From positions 33,866,164 through 33,930,163 of the forward strand of contig CM026394.1 of the NCBI GenBank assembly GCA_014843695.1: 64,000 bases of DNA, written 5' to 3'. The number at the start of each line of letters is the position of its first letter. The stretch's first letter is position 1. The notes under the pieces are model-generated. The model had not been told where the DNA came from, did not search any database, and saw only the letters and a program-made list of their open reading frames with translations. The position numbers were made by a program, and so were the translations under genes. The DNA is from Archivesica marissinica (lineage: Eukaryota; Mollusca; Bivalvia; Venerida; Vesicomyidae). Of the stretch, positions 46,799 through 59,065 are shown in pieces.

Positions 46799-47408
46799 AT
46801 GCCCTGGTACCTAGTGTGCAAAGTCAGGGTACCTAGTGCGCAAAGTCAGGGTACCTAGTGGGCAAAGTCAGGTAGTGGACAAAAGTCAGAGTACCTAGTG
46901 GGCAAAGTCAGGGTACCTAGTGGGCAAAGTCAGGGTACCTAGTGGACAAAGTCAGGGTACCTAGTGGACAAAGTCAGGGTACCTAGTGGGCAAAGTCAGG
47001 GTACCTAGTGGGCAATGTCAGGGTACCTAGTGGGCAAAGTCAGGGTACCTAGTGGGCAATGTCAGGGTACCTAGTGGACAAAGTCAGGGTACCTAGTGGA
47101 CAAAGTCAGGGTACTAGTGGGCAATGTCAGTGTACCTAGTGGACAAAGTCAGGGTACCTAGTGGACAAAGTCAGGGTACATGTGGACAAAGTCAGGGTAC
47201 CTGTGGACAAAGTCAGGGTACCTAGTGGACAAAGTCAGGGTACCTAGTGGGCAATGTCAGGGTACCTAGTGGACAAAGTCAGGGTACCTAGTGGACAAAG
47301 TCAGGGTACCTAGTGGACAAAGTCAGGGTACATAGTGGACAAAGTCAGGGTACCTAGTGGGCAAAGTCAGGGTACCTAGTGGGCAAAATCAGGGTACCTA
47401 GTGGGCAA
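46799..47408. repeat. 22-bp array derived from h5-B, about 27 copies
   Basis: Unit gggcaaagtcagggtaccta plus gt, compared with gggcgaagtcagggtcccta inside h5-B (12640-12662, 34588-34612). Variants ggacaaag and ggcaatg. Confidence 0.93.
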
Positions 47409-48229
47409 AATTTTCTTGATACCTTGAACAGTGACAACATTTCCCGGAATTATTCATTCTAATTCTGAAATTCAAGCGCTGTTTCACAGATATGTCACTT
47501 TTGAATTTCAGGGCCTATTTTTTTTTGTGTAGCAATTAAAGCATATGTAGACAGGATTGGCAATTTCCAGGGAAATAAATTTATATATATTTCCCAAGAC
47601 GTAAGCTTATACTATTTATTGGGATAGCAGGACATTCTGGGATTTACTGTGAAATATGACAATAGTGCAGATTATTCTAGCATGTTCACATGCATATACG
47701 ATGTAATATTTACATGTATACTCTATAGTTAATTGTTACTCTAATTAATTCAATATGTACAGGGGCATAGCTAGTGATTTTGAATATGCAGACACAACTA
47801 GTAAATTGAATATCGAAAATGTGATGTTGCTAGAGAGTTCTCATTGTCTGGGGGCATGCCCCCCCCCCCCACAAGGACATTTTTTGAACGTTAGTGGTGC
47901 ACTACGCATTTTAATATATGTCTTAGATGTTCAAATTTTGTTATTTTCAGAGATGTACGTATCCCTCAACATACACAGTTTTTATTACATTTTCGGGATT
48001 TTTAGATTTTTCATTTTGAGGGACAATCTGCAGGCCCGGGCCTTCAGTGCCTTATACATGTAGTAGCTAAGTGCCTGATATATATATATATAAAAATGTC
48101 CAAATAAAATCTTGTTTGCAAAATCTGTCATTCAGGACACAAATATAGAAATACATGTACTTGAATCTACCATGCGTGAGCTTATCCCTATATAGTATAA
48201 AGTATTACACAGGTATTTGTAATTATACA
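47409..48229. other. Unique-looking sequence, no supported gene
   Basis: A 102-codon plus frame (47755-48063) includes a C-run and no domain. Confidence 0.4.
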
Positions 48230-48231
48230 CA

Positions 48232-48519
48232 CAGACAGATCTGTAGTCCAGTGGTTAACACGTTGGATTGGTAATCCAGGGATCGCAGGTTCGATCCCCA
48301 GTCTGACCCTAATGATTGATATTAACAGTCTTTCATATGGGAGTTTAAACCGAGGTCTCGTGTCGGTGTTTTACACTTAAAGGAACCAGAGGAGACTCTG
48401 GAATGGGTCTCTGTCTGTATCATTGCACTATCCTCCAAAACTCTAAAATGACTAATCTCTTCAGGAGGCGTCGCTCATATAGGCAACCGTTAGCGACGAT
48501 AAATAAACGTAAAACACAC
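48232..48519 (+). mobile_element. SINE S2 (tRNA-Thr-derived), forward copy
   Basis: The head reads tctgtagtccagtggttaac, then an anticodon arm ttgga-ttggtaa-tccag (anticodon ggt, Thr), then B box ggttcgatcc. Tail gcaaccgttagcgacgataa. It is a SINE, not a working tRNA: the head continues directly into the SINE body. Confidence 0.9.
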
Positions 48520-48612
48520 ATACAATATAATTATATTTTTTGGAGATGATCCCTCGTTGTTTGCTGAATTAAGAAGCTGGATCATTTATTTTGACAGTAC
48601 ACTAAAAACGGT

Positions 48613-48849
48613 CAGGGTTCCCTCTGTCTGAATGTTTGTCTGCACCACTTATGTCGCCAATTGAAAAACACTGGAGCCAATTGAAAAAACTTGGAGCCAA
48701 CTAAGAGCCATATAGTTCACAAATAAATATATGAAGCCATGTATTTGACAAAACATTTGCAAAAAAAAGTTGCGCCAAATATTTTCGCCAATTCACAAAA
48801 TTTTAGCGCCAATATTTGTTTTTTGGCGACCGACAGCGCCGGAACCCTG
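48613..48849 (-). mobile_element. CAGGG element h5-A
   Basis: Reverse copy, cagggttccctctgtctgaa to cagcgccggaaccctg. No convincing target duplication. Confidence 0.85.
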
Positions 48850-48977
48850 AAAGTAGGTGTTGTTGATCTACAGTCTGTGTGAAAGAAGGCAGTCAATTAG
48901 ACAATATTATCTCATCTTTGTGGATAATACAGACAATGCTAAGAGAAAAGGATTCAATTGACGCACTGCTTCGGCTG

Positions 48978-49158
48978 TACAGTCAAACCTGTCTTAAGCA
49001 GCCATCTGAGGGAATCACAGAAAGTGGCTGCTTAGCACAGGTGGCTGCTTAATAGAGGGCAAATGTATAATAAAATACATATTGGGAATCTGGTAACTGG
49101 CTGCTTAATACAGGTTGGCTGCATAATTGAGGTGACCACTAACACAGGTTTGACTGTA
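48978..49158 (-). mobile_element. TA-flanked TIR element (CAGTCAAACCTG)
   Basis: TA-cagtcaaacctgtcttaagc to aacacaggtttgactg-TA; no nested insertion in this copy. Confidence 0.9.
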
Positions 49159-49296
49159 GACAATATCACAGAAAAGAATCAAACAAAACTACAAAACAAA
49201 GAAGAAAAACAATGTTGCAAGAACTTGTTTCGCAAACAAATTGAAAGCAATTGAGTTAATAGGACTGATTATAAGTATCTGATTAAAATGCTTTAG

Positions 49297-50096
49297 CTTA
49301 TTGGGGACTCCATGCTTATTGGGGACTCCATGCTTATTGGGGACTCCATGCTTATTGGGGACTCCGTGCTTATTGGGGACTCCATGCTTATTGGGGATTC
49401 CATGCTTATTGGGGACTCCATGCTTATTGGGGATTGCTTGCTTATTGGGGACTCCATGCTTATTGGGGACTCCGTGCTTATTGGGGACTCTATGCTTATT
49501 GGGGATTCCTTGCTTATTGAGGACTCCGTGCTTATTGGGGATTCCTTGTTTATTGGGGACTCCATGCTTATTGGGGACTCCTTGCTTATTGGGGACTCCA
49601 TGCTTATTGGGGATCCTTGCTTATTGGGGACTCCTTGCTTATTGGGGACTCCATGCTTATTGGGGACTCTATGCTTATTGGGGATTCCTTGCTTATTGGG
49701 GACTCCATGCTTATTGGGGACTCCTTGCTTATTGGGGACTCCATGCTTATTGGGGATTCCTTGCTTATTGGGGACTCCGTGCTTATTGGGGATTCCTTGC
49801 TTATTGGGGACTCCATGCTTATTGGGGACTCCTTGCTTATTGGGGACTCCATGCTTATTGGGGACTCCATGCTTATTGGGGACTCCATGCTTATTGGGGA
49901 CTCCTTGCTTATTGGGGACTCCATGCTTATTGGGGACTCCATGCTTATTGGGGATTCCTTGCTTATTGGGGATTCCTTGCTTATTGGGGACTCCATGCTT
50001 ATTGGGGATTCCTTGCTTATTGGGGACTCCATGCTTATTGGGGATTCCTTGCTTATTGGGGACTCCATGCTTATTGGGGACACTATGCTTATTGGG
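49297..50096. repeat. 18-bp tandem array, about 44 copies
   Basis: Unit gcttattggggactccat, with ccat/ccgt/cctt and gact/gatt variants. The length is a multiple of three, so both strands show long spurious frames (up to 286 codons). Confidence 0.97.
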
Positions 50097-50645
50097 CCAT
50101 TTAGCTATCATGCAGTGGATAAGTAGTCGCCATATCTATCCCACCTCCATAGATATTACTGTGACTATATGAGATTCTGGCCTTTATTATGAACATTGGG
50201 GTGTATGTCGTGTTAGTAATGGCTTCTAAGAGGTGCTTCTATGAGGGAAAGGGTTATGCATATTTATTTGTCATAAATTACACGATATACATTGTATACA
50301 TATATACTAAAACCATACAGAAATTGTGCACTTGTCTTAGAAGTAAAATTCCATAAAGGACATAAGAATTTTACGTCTAAGGCATGTGCACAGTTTCTTT
50401 TTGGTTTCATATTATGACGCGTGAATCAAATTGGAATCTATGATAGCTTATTGAAATTCTCTCCACTGCATAAAATATCGATTTGGAAAATGATAAAAAA
50501 TAAATATTGTCAGATTTTGTCTAAACTTTTCAGAAAATGTTTTCCCTTTTTAGTGTTGGCGGTCGTCGTTGTTTTTTTTTCTCTCATTATTTTGGCAGAT
50601 TTCCTCTTTTTCCCCGCAAATTTCCATGGAACCAGAGTTCAGATA
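50097..50645. other. AT-rich sequence, no supported gene
   Basis: A 91-codon plus frame (50421-50696) has a hydrophobic stretch but runs into an element fragment. Confidence 0.4.
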
Positions 50646-50795
50646 GCACATATCTTGTTGTCTGATCATGCTTTATGCTGGTTGCTATTCGGATAGTGAA
50701 GCTAAAGCACTCGACAGAATAGCAAACAACATGCATTTTGTAGATCGTGATCAGCCACGTTTAATCTGGATCTATGTTGTTTGCACATTCCTTCA
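50646..50795. mobile_element. Fragment related to pB-B
   Basis: tgctattcggatagtgaagc, gaatagcaaacaacatgc and atctggatctatgttgtttg match pB-B internal parts. Confidence 0.55.
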
Positions 50796-50861
50796 GGTTT
50801 TATTTATAAGGAGAAACAAGGACTTGTTGGACACATGTATTATACCTGTTCGGTTAGAGGT

Positions 50862-51093
50862 CAGGATTCATTTTAGAGGGCGATATGGGCAAAATAGTCG
50901 CCCTAGGGACCCTGACTTCGCCCTCTGGTGTCCCCATTTCTCCCTCAAAAAAGCACTCCTTCTATTCAACTATTGTATTTAATGGTCATTATTTTAACCA
51001 TATTTTGTTGAAATTTATTAAATAACAGCATTTAAGGACGCGATTGCGTGCTTTCTCACTTCTCCCAAACATTCTGACCTAGAATAAATCCTG
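50862..51093 (-). mobile_element. CAGGG element h5-B
   Basis: caggattcattttagagggc to gacctagaataaatcctg. Target duplication gaggt on both sides. Confidence 0.9.
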
Positions 51094-51189
51094 GAGGTGG
51101 ATTTGGAAGAAGAAAAATAGGAAATCGAAGCTTCATCGTCAAAATGAGAGTTATTGGAAACATTCGCTTCTTTGTGAAAGCCCCAGAGT

Positions 51190-51385
51190 TTGCGCCCAGC
51201 TGTAGGCTGTAGCCGTTTCGATTGTGCCCTTAGACGAGAAGGCACTTAAATACCATATTGCCTCTTCTCCCTCATGGCGATGGATTACATTAGGAATACG
51301 GTCTTGAGAGCAATTACTGTAACGTTGTAAAATCTTGTTTCTCAATCGAGCTAAAATAAATTTGTGTAAATTAAACCCTTTATAT
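51190..51385 (+). mobile_element. SINE S4, old copy
   Basis: cgattgtgcccttagacgag, catggcgatggattacatta and ctcaatcgagctaaaataaa match S4 with many changes. Confidence 0.78.
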
Positions 51386-51404
51386 TCAGTAATTTTACTT
51401 CTTT

Positions 51405-51622
51405 GGAGGCTAGCGCAATTAAGATACAGAAAACCCTTCCATTCCAGAAGCAGCCCTTGTTAATTTTGCATCTCCGGTGTGTTGCACTGATACACAAGAC
51501 CACGTTTTATAGACCTATCTGAAAGTCACTGTTAATATTATTGTGGCCAAACTTGGGATTGAACCTGCAACCTGGAGTCGCAGTCCAATGTGTTAACTAC
51601 CGGACCATTTACCTATCTCCAT
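51405..51622 (-). mobile_element. SINE S2, old copy
   Basis: ccattccagaagcagccctt, tctgaaagtcactgttaata and the reversed head (cagtccaatgtgttaactac) align to S2 with heavy divergence. Confidence 0.65.
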
Positions 51623-52005
51623 TGTATATCACATACATTTTGTACATGCAAGATGTATGTTTAATTATCTATTATGCCAGTTTGATGTCGTTCATTATTA
51701 AAAATTACCAAATTAGCAAATAATTGACAAGTTACATGTATAATCATTATGTATTAATATGACAATAAACAAATATGTAAGCAAAATCCAAAATCAATGA
51801 TCCTTTTGTCTGCTTACTGATTTCCATTGCATTATGTGGCACGTTTTCTAGACAAGAATAAGTATTGATTACTGGTAAGAAGGCAGACACGTGTTTTACC
51901 TGGAATCACCAGGTATCTTGTGTCTGTATTGATTTTGGAACTCCGATATTGTCAAGACCATACAAATATATTATCTTAGCCTGTGAAATTAAAGACCATT
52001 TCATT
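51623..52005. other. AT-rich spacer
   Basis: No repeat or gene identified. Confidence 0.4.
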
Positions 52006-53880
52006 TTATCCAGTGAAGTCTAGACACTCATTTTATCCAGTATAATTAAAGGTATGACCTTTCATTTCATCCAATGATGTTAAAGACCCTTTCATTTCAT
52101 CCAGTGGATGTTAAAGATCCTTTCATTTCATCCAGTGAAGCTAAAGATCCTTTCATTTCATCCAGTGAAGCTAAAGGCCCTTTCATTTCATCCAGTGAAG
52201 TTAAAGACCCATACATTTCATCCAGTGAAGTTAAATACCCTTTCATTTTATCCAGTGATGTTAAATACCCTTTCATTTCATCCAGTGATGTTAAATACCC
52301 TTTCATTTCATCCAGTGATGTTAAAGACCCTTTCATTTCATCCAGTGATGTTAAAAGACCCTTTCATTTCAACCAGTGAAGCTAAAGATCTTCAATTTTA
52401 TCCAGTGAAGTTATAATCGTTTCATTTTATCCAGTGAAGTTATAATCGTTTCATTTTATCCAGTGAAGTTATAATCGTTTCATTTTATCCAGTGAAGTTA
52501 AAGACCCTTTCATTTTATCCAGTGATGTTAAAGACCCTTTCATTTCATCCAGTGAAGTTAAAGACCCTTTCATTTCATCCAGTGATGTTAAAAGACCCTT
52601 TCATTTCATCCAGTGATGTTAAAGACCCTTTCATTTCATCCAGTGATGTTAAAAGACCCTTTCATTTCATCCAGTGATGTTAAAGACCCTTTCATTTCAT
52701 CCAGTGAAGTTAAAAGACCCTTTCATTTCATCCAGTGAAGCTAAAGATCTTCAATTTTATCCAGTGAAGTTATAATCGTTTCATTTTATCCAGTGAAGTT
52801 ATAATCGTTTCATTTTATCCAGTGAAGTTATAATCGTTTCATTTTATCCAGTGAAGTTAAAGACCCTTTCATTTTATCCAGTGATGTTAAAGACCCTTTC
52901 ATTTCATCCAGTGAAGTTAAAGACCCTTTCATTTCATCCAGTGATGTTAAAAGACCCTTTCATTTCATCCAGTGATGTTAAAGACCCTTTCATTTCATCC
53001 AGTGATGTTAAAAGACCCTTTCATTTCATCCAGTGATGTTAAAGACCCTTTCATTTCATCCAGTGAAGTTAAAAGACCCTTTCATTTTATCCAGTGAAGT
53101 TAAAGACCCTTTCATTTCATCCAGTGAAGTTAAAGACCCTTTCATTTCATCCAGTGAAGTTAAAAACTCTTTCATTTCATCCAGTGAAGTTAAAAGACTC
53201 TTTCATTTCATCCAGTGAAGTTAAAGACTCTTTCATTTCATCCAGTGAAGTTAAAGATCCTTTCATTTCATCCAGTGAAGCTAAAGATCCTTTCATTTCA
53301 TCCAGTGAAGTTAAAGACTCTTTCATTTCATCCAGTGAAGCTAAAGATCTTCAATTTTATCCAGTGAAGTTATAATCGTTTCATTTCATCCAGTGAAGTT
53401 AAATACCCTTTCATTTCATCCAGTGAAGTTAAAGATCCTTTCATTTCATCCAGTGAAGTTAAAAGACCCTTTCATTTCATCCAGTGAAGCTAAAGATCTT
53501 CAATTTTATCCAGTGAAGTTATAATCGTTTCATTTTATCCAGTGACGTTAAATACCCGTTCATTTTATCCAGTGAAGTTAAAGACCCTTGCATTTTATCC
53601 AGTGAAGTTAAAAATCCTTGCATTTTATATGGTTCCCGCTGTCGGTCGCCAATGGCGCCAATTGCGACAAAAAACAAATACTGGAGCTAAATTTTGTGAA
53701 TTAGCGAAAATAATTGGCGCAATTTTTTTTGGCTTCAAATCTGTGAATTATCTTGCTCTTAGTTGACTCCAAGTCGTTCAAATTGGCGCCATTTTTTTCA
53801 ATTGGCGACAGAAATCTTCGGTCCCAGACAAAAATTCACTACATACTACATGTATAGGGAACCTTGTTTTATCCAGTGAA
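52006..53880. repeat. 28-30-bp tandem array with higher-order repeat
   Basis: Unit aaagaccctttcatttcatc plus cagtgaagtt, about 55 copies. A ~358-bp block including gatcttcaattttatccagt and three ttataatcgtttcat units recurs (52380 and 52740, partly at 53340 and 53490). An h5-A element and an S2 SINE are inserted near its right end. Confidence 0.95.
53628..53866 (+). mobile_element. CAGGG element h5-A inserted in the array
   Basis: tatggttcccgctgtcggtc to atagggaaccttg. Flanks gca-tttta and tttta-tccagtg; neighbouring units show gcattttatccag, the empty site. Direct proof of a 5-bp duplication. Confidence 0.92.
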
Positions 53881-53882
53881 GT

Positions 53883-54157
53883 GTATGTGTTTTACGTTTA
53901 TTTATCGTTGCTACTGGTTGCCTATATGAGCGACGCCTCCTGAAGAGATTAGTCATTTTAGATTTTGGAGGATAGTGCAATGATACAGACGAGACCCATT
54001 CCAGAATCTCCTCTGGTTCTTTTACGTGCACAGTGTAAAGCACCGACACAAGACCTCGGTTTAACGTCCCATCTGAAAGACTGTTAATTTTATTAGGGTC
54101 AGACGGGGGATCGATCCCTGGATTACCAGTCCAGCGTTTTACCACTGGGCTACAGAT
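53883..54157 (-). mobile_element. SINE S2 inserted in the array
   Basis: Reverse copy flanked by cagtgaagt, part of the satellite unit, on both sides (53874-53882 and 54158-54166). Confidence 0.92.
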
Positions 54158-55455
54158 CAGTGAAGTTAAAGACACTTTCCTTTTTATCCAGTGTGCATCC
54201 CCTCGATGGTGTGAATTACATATCAAATATGAAGTGATCATTAAATTTGGTCCTTAGCAGTGGTACCAATTTATAAAACAAAAGGGATGGGGGTGTGGAA
54301 AATAGATCATTAAATTTGGTCCTTAACAGTGGTACCAATTTATAAAACAAACGGGATGGGGGGGGTGGAAAATAGATCATTACATTTGGTCCTTAGCAGT
54401 GGTACCAATTTATAAAACAAAAGGGAGGGGGGGGGGGTGGAAAATAGATCATTAAATTTGGTCCTTAGCAGTGGTACCAATTTATAAAACAAAATGGATG
54501 GGGTGTGTGGAAAATAGATCATTAAATTTGGTCCTTAGCAGTGGTACCAATTTATAAAACAAAAGGGATGGGGTGTGTGGAAAATAGATCATTAAATGTG
54601 GTCCTTAGCAGTGGTACCAATTTATAAAACAAAATGGATGGGGGGTGTGGAAAATAGATCATTAAATTTGGTCCTTAGCAGTGGTACCAATTTATAAACA
54701 AAAGGGATGGGGGGGATGGAAAATAGATCATTAAATTTGGTCCTTAACAGTGGTACCAATTTATAAAACAAAAGGGATGGGGGGGGTGTGGAAAATAGAT
54801 CATTAAATTTGGTCCTTAGCAGTGGTACCAATTTATAAAACAAAAGGGATGGGGGGGGGGTGGAAAATAGATCATTAAATTTGGTCCTTAGCAGTGGTAC
54901 CAATTTATAAAACAAAAGGGATGGGGGGGTGTGTGAAAAATAGATCATTAAATTTGGTCCTTAGCAGTGGTACCAATTTATAAAACAAAAGGGATGGGGG
55001 GGTGTGTGGAAAATAGATCATTAAATTTGGTCCTTAGCAGTGGTACCAATTTATAAAACAAAAGGGATGGGGGGTGTGTGGAAAATAGATCATTAAATTT
55101 GGTCCTTAACAGTGGTACCAATTTATAAAACAAAAGGGATGGGGGTGAGTGGAAAATAGATCATTAAATTTGGTCCTTAACAGTGGTACCAATTTATAAA
55201 ACAAAAGGGATGGGGGGTGGAAAATAGATCATTAAATTTGGTCCTTAGCAGTGGTACCAATTTATAAAACAAAAGGGATGGGGGTGTGGAATAATAGATC
55301 GATACATTTGGTCCTTAGCAGTGGTACTAATTTATAAAACAAAAGGGATGGGGGTGTGGAAAATAGATCATTAAATTTGGTCCTTAGCAGTGGTACCAAT
55401 TTATAAAACAAAAGGGATGGGGGGGGGGTGGAAAATAGATCATTAAATTTGGTCC

Positions 55456-55693
55456 TTAACCCTTTCAACACCAAGTAACTCACATGGACTGGTCCTTGAT
55501 ATTCATAAACCAATAAATGAATCAGAAAATCACATTTGGACAAGTTCATTTATCAAAATGGGTAATTATGTCTAAAATTAGTCATATCACTGGCAAAAAG
55601 TGCAGATCCTGATGAGACGGCTCGAGAGCCGGCTCATCTGGATCTACACTTTTTGTAAGCCTATTTAGAAGTCTGTGGTGTTGAAAGGGTTAA
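55456..55693 (-). mobile_element. piggyBac-like MITE pB-A in the array (copy 1)
   Basis: gtcc-TTAA-ccctttcaac to gttgaaaggg-TTAA-cagtgg; empty site gtccttaacagtgg occurs repeatedly nearby. Confidence 0.95.
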
Positions 55694-55905
55694 CAGTGGT
55701 ACCAATTTATAAAACAAAAGGGATGGGGGAGGGGGTGGAAAATAGATCATTACATTTGGTCCTTAGCAGTGGTACCAATTTATAAAACAAAAGGGATGGG
55801 GGGGGTGGAAAATAGATCATTAAATTTGGTCCTTAACAGTGGTACCAATTTATAAAACAAGGGATGGAGGGGGGGGGGTGGAAAATAGATCATTAAATTT
55901 GGTCC

Positions 55906-56143
55906 TTAACCCTTTCAACACCAAGTAACTCACATGGACTGGTCCTTGATATTCATAAACCAATAAATGAATCAGAAAATCACATTTGGACAAGTTCATT
56001 TATCAAAATGGGTAATTATGTCTAAAATTAGTCATATCACTGGCAAAAAGTGCAGATCCTGATGAGACGGCTCGAGAGCCGGCTCATCTGGATCTACACT
56101 TTTTGTAAGCCTATTTAGAAGTCTGTGGTGTTGAAAGGGTTAA
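55906..56143 (-). mobile_element. piggyBac-like MITE pB-A in the array (copy 2)
   Basis: Identical by eye to copy 1, including the deletion gctcgagagccgg in the central palindrome. The two copies lie exactly 450 bp apart, so the array duplicated after one insertion. Confidence 0.95.
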
Positions 56144-56975
56144 CAGTGGTACCAATTTATAAAACAAAAGGGATGGGGGGGGGTGGAAAATAGATCATTA
56201 AATTTGGTCCTTAGCAGTGGTACCAATTTATAAAACAAAAGGGATGGGGGAGGGTGTGGAAAATAGATCATTAAATTTGGTCCTTAGCAGTGGTACCAAT
56301 TTATAAAACAAAAGGGATGGTGGGGGGTGGAAAATAGATCATTAAATTTGGTCCTTAACAGTGGTACCAATTTATAAAACAAAATGGATGGGGGTGTGCA
56401 AAATAGATCATTAAATTTGGTCCTTAGCAGTGGTACCAATTTATAAAACAAAAGGGATGGGGGGTGTGGAAATAGATCATTAAATTTGGTCCTTAGCAGT
56501 GGTACCAATTTATAAAACAAAATGGATGGGGGTGTGCAAAATAGATCATTAAATTTGGTCCTTAGCAGTGATACCAATTTATAAAACAAAAGGGATGGGG
56601 GGGTGTGGAAAATAGATCATTAAATTGGTCCTTAACAGTGGTACCAATTTATAAAACAAAAGGGATGGGGGGTGTGAAAAATAGATCATTAATTTGGTCC
56701 TTAGCAGAGGTACCAATTTATAAAACAAAAGGGATGGGGGATGTGGAAAATAGATCATTAAATTTGGTCCTTAGCAGTGGTACCAATTTATAAAACAAAA
56801 GGGATGGGGGGGTATGGAAAATAGATCATTAAATTTGGTCCTTAACAGTGGTACCAATTTATAAAACAAAAGGGATGAGGGGGGTGTGGACAATAGATCA
56901 TTAAATTTGGTCCTTAACAGTGGTACCAATTTATAAAACAAAAGGGATGGGGGGTGTGGAAAATAGATCACTCGA

Positions 56976-57465
56976 ATATCCCTCTCCCATTATACGACAG
57001 AGAGTAAAAGTGTGTTTTACTGCCAGACTGTAGGCCCTGTTAATTAAAACTGTGTAATTTCATGGAAGGAATGTTTTGAAAATCAGGCTTGGCTAGTAAT
57101 CAGATCGGAATAAAAGTTCTGAGCTGTCTTCCGTCCCTAATTTCTACAATAATGATAATATTGGAATACGAGTGAGAATTATTCTGTGGCGGGAAATGCG
57201 TTCCTAGAAGTAAATGAAATCTTCGTCTCGTTTATTTCCATTTGTGTTTTGTATAAAGATCTGCATCTATCAATTGACGTGTTTGAAATGAATTTATCCC
57301 ATACACACGGGCTCCTGCCTGCCCACAGTCACAATTGGAGGTGACGTACGCATTTACTTCTATGTGATTGATCCTCCGTAATTTTGTTGCTGGAAATATA
57401 ATATTTGTAATCGCCGATTAATCTTGTTTCGTTCTTATTTGTCTGGTTTGGTATAATTGTTCTTG
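56976..57465. other. Unique-looking sequence, no supported gene
   Basis: No frame longer than about 50 codons, no shared repeat. Confidence 0.45.
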
Positions 57466-58205
57466 TTGGTTTGGTCTTGGAACACGGTTAATATGGTTTG
57501 GTTTAATGGCTTTGTTAGTTTGGTGTTAAATTAGTTAATATGGTTTGGTTTAATGGCTTTGTTAGTTTGGTGTTAAATTAGTTAATATGGTTTGGTTTAA
57601 TGGTTTTCTTGGTTTGTTGTTAAAACACAGGTAATATGGTTTGGTTTAATGGTTTTCTTGGTTTGTTGTTAAAACACAGGTAATATGGTTTGGTTTAATG
57701 GTTTTCTTGGTTTGTTGTTAAAACACAGGTAATATGGTTTGGTTTAATGGTTTTCTTGGTTTGTTGTTAAAACATGGTTAATAATGGTTTAATGGTTTTA
57801 TTGGTTTGCTGTTAAAACACGGCTACTGGGGTTTGGTTTAATGGTTTTCTTGCTTTGTTGTTAAAACACAGGGAATATGGTTTGGTTTAATGGTTTTCTT
57901 GCTTTGTTGTTAAAACACAGGGAATATGGTTTGGTTTAATGGTTTTCTTGGTTTGTTGTTAAAATACGGTTAATATGGTTTAGTTTAATGGTTTTCTTGC
58001 TTTGTTGTTAAAACACAGTTAATATGGTTTGGATTAAATATTTTGTTGGTTTGCTGTTAAAACACGGCTAATGGGGTTTGGTTGGTTTGCTGTTAAAACA
58101 TGGCTAATGGGGTTTGGTTTAATGGTTTTGTTTGTTGATTATGACACAGTTAGTATGGTTTGGTTTCAGGTTTTGTTTGTTTGGTCATAAAACACGGATA
58201 ATATA
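57466..58205. repeat. ~49-bp tandem array, about 14 copies, degenerate
   Basis: Unit atggtttggtttaatggttt, tcttggtttgttgttaaaac, acaggtaat. Purine/pyrimidine strand bias is strong (G and T on plus). Confidence 0.92.
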
Positions 58206-58409
58206 AGTTGGCTTAATTAGGGTAAGATGCCCCTACCCAGTAGTAACTATAATAAGATGTCCACATCCTAGTTGTATGCATAAAATACCCCTTCCCCAGT
58301 ATTAAGCAATGCTTGGTAATGTGTTTTTCTCAATGACACACTACATTACCCAATGTAATTTTGCACTAGAGCTATTCAGCTTGAACTTAAGGTATTGGTC
58401 AGCGATGAT

Positions 58410-59065
58410 TGACACTGTTAACCATATTCAGATTGGTTAGACTTGGTTTTGTACATTGTTTAGGCTGGTGAAGGTTTACACTGTTAACCATATTCAGATT
58501 GGTTAGACTTGGTTTTGTACATTGTTTAGGCTGGTGAAGGTTTACACTGTTAACCATATTCAGATTGGTTAGACTTTGTTTTGTACATTGTTTAGGCCAG
58601 TGATGATTTACACCAGGGCTCATTCCAGGGGCGACTTGTGTGAGGTAGTTAGCCCTTGGGACTTTTGACTTTGGCCCCCTGGGGGCCCAGCTTCTCCTTA
58701 AACAAACAATGCTTTTTTATACATATTTCATTCTAAATATTGTCAGTATTGCCCATTAAGCTGCACAGGCCATTGTAAAACTCTCCTTCTATTCAAAATT
58801 AATTAATGTTGTATTTAATGGTTATGGTGCAGTACTTTAACCCTATTGTGTTGAAATTTATTAAATGAAGGATTATTCTCACTTCTCCCAAAATTTATGA
58901 CCTAGGATGAGCGATACATGCAGATTGGTTATTGTTTAGGCCAGTGATGATTTACATTGTTAACTGCATCAGGTTGGTTAGACTTTGTTTGTACATTGTT
59001 TAGGACGGTGAAGGTTTACATTGTTAACTGCATCAGATTGGTTATTCTTAGTATGTACATGTTCT
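58410..59065. repeat. ~65-bp tandem array split by h5-B
   Basis: Unit gttaaccatattcagattgg, ttagacttggttttgtacat, tgtttaggctggtgaaggtt, tacact; three copies before and two diverged ones after the insertion at 58614-58914. Confidence 0.88.
58614..58914 (-). mobile_element. CAGGG element h5-B inserted in the 65-bp array
   Basis: cagggctcattccaggggcg to gacctaggatgagc; the final bases are mutated, so the right end is approximate. Confidence 0.82.

Larger units (their letters stand above)
54236..56975. repeat. ~71-bp tandem array, about 32 copies
   Basis: Unit aaaatagatcattaaatttg, gtccttagcagtggtaccaa, tttataaaacaaaagggatg, then a G run and tgtgg. The G run varies from about 4 to 13. Two pB-A copies are inserted at the ccttaac site. 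Confidence 0.97.

Noticed and set aside
49293..50172. Frames of 267-286 codons on both strands
   Set aside because: 18-bp array with period divisible by three; all phases open.
50421..50696. 91-codon frame with a hydrophobic stretch
   Set aside because: Its end overlaps an element fragment, and no splice, start or domain support exists.
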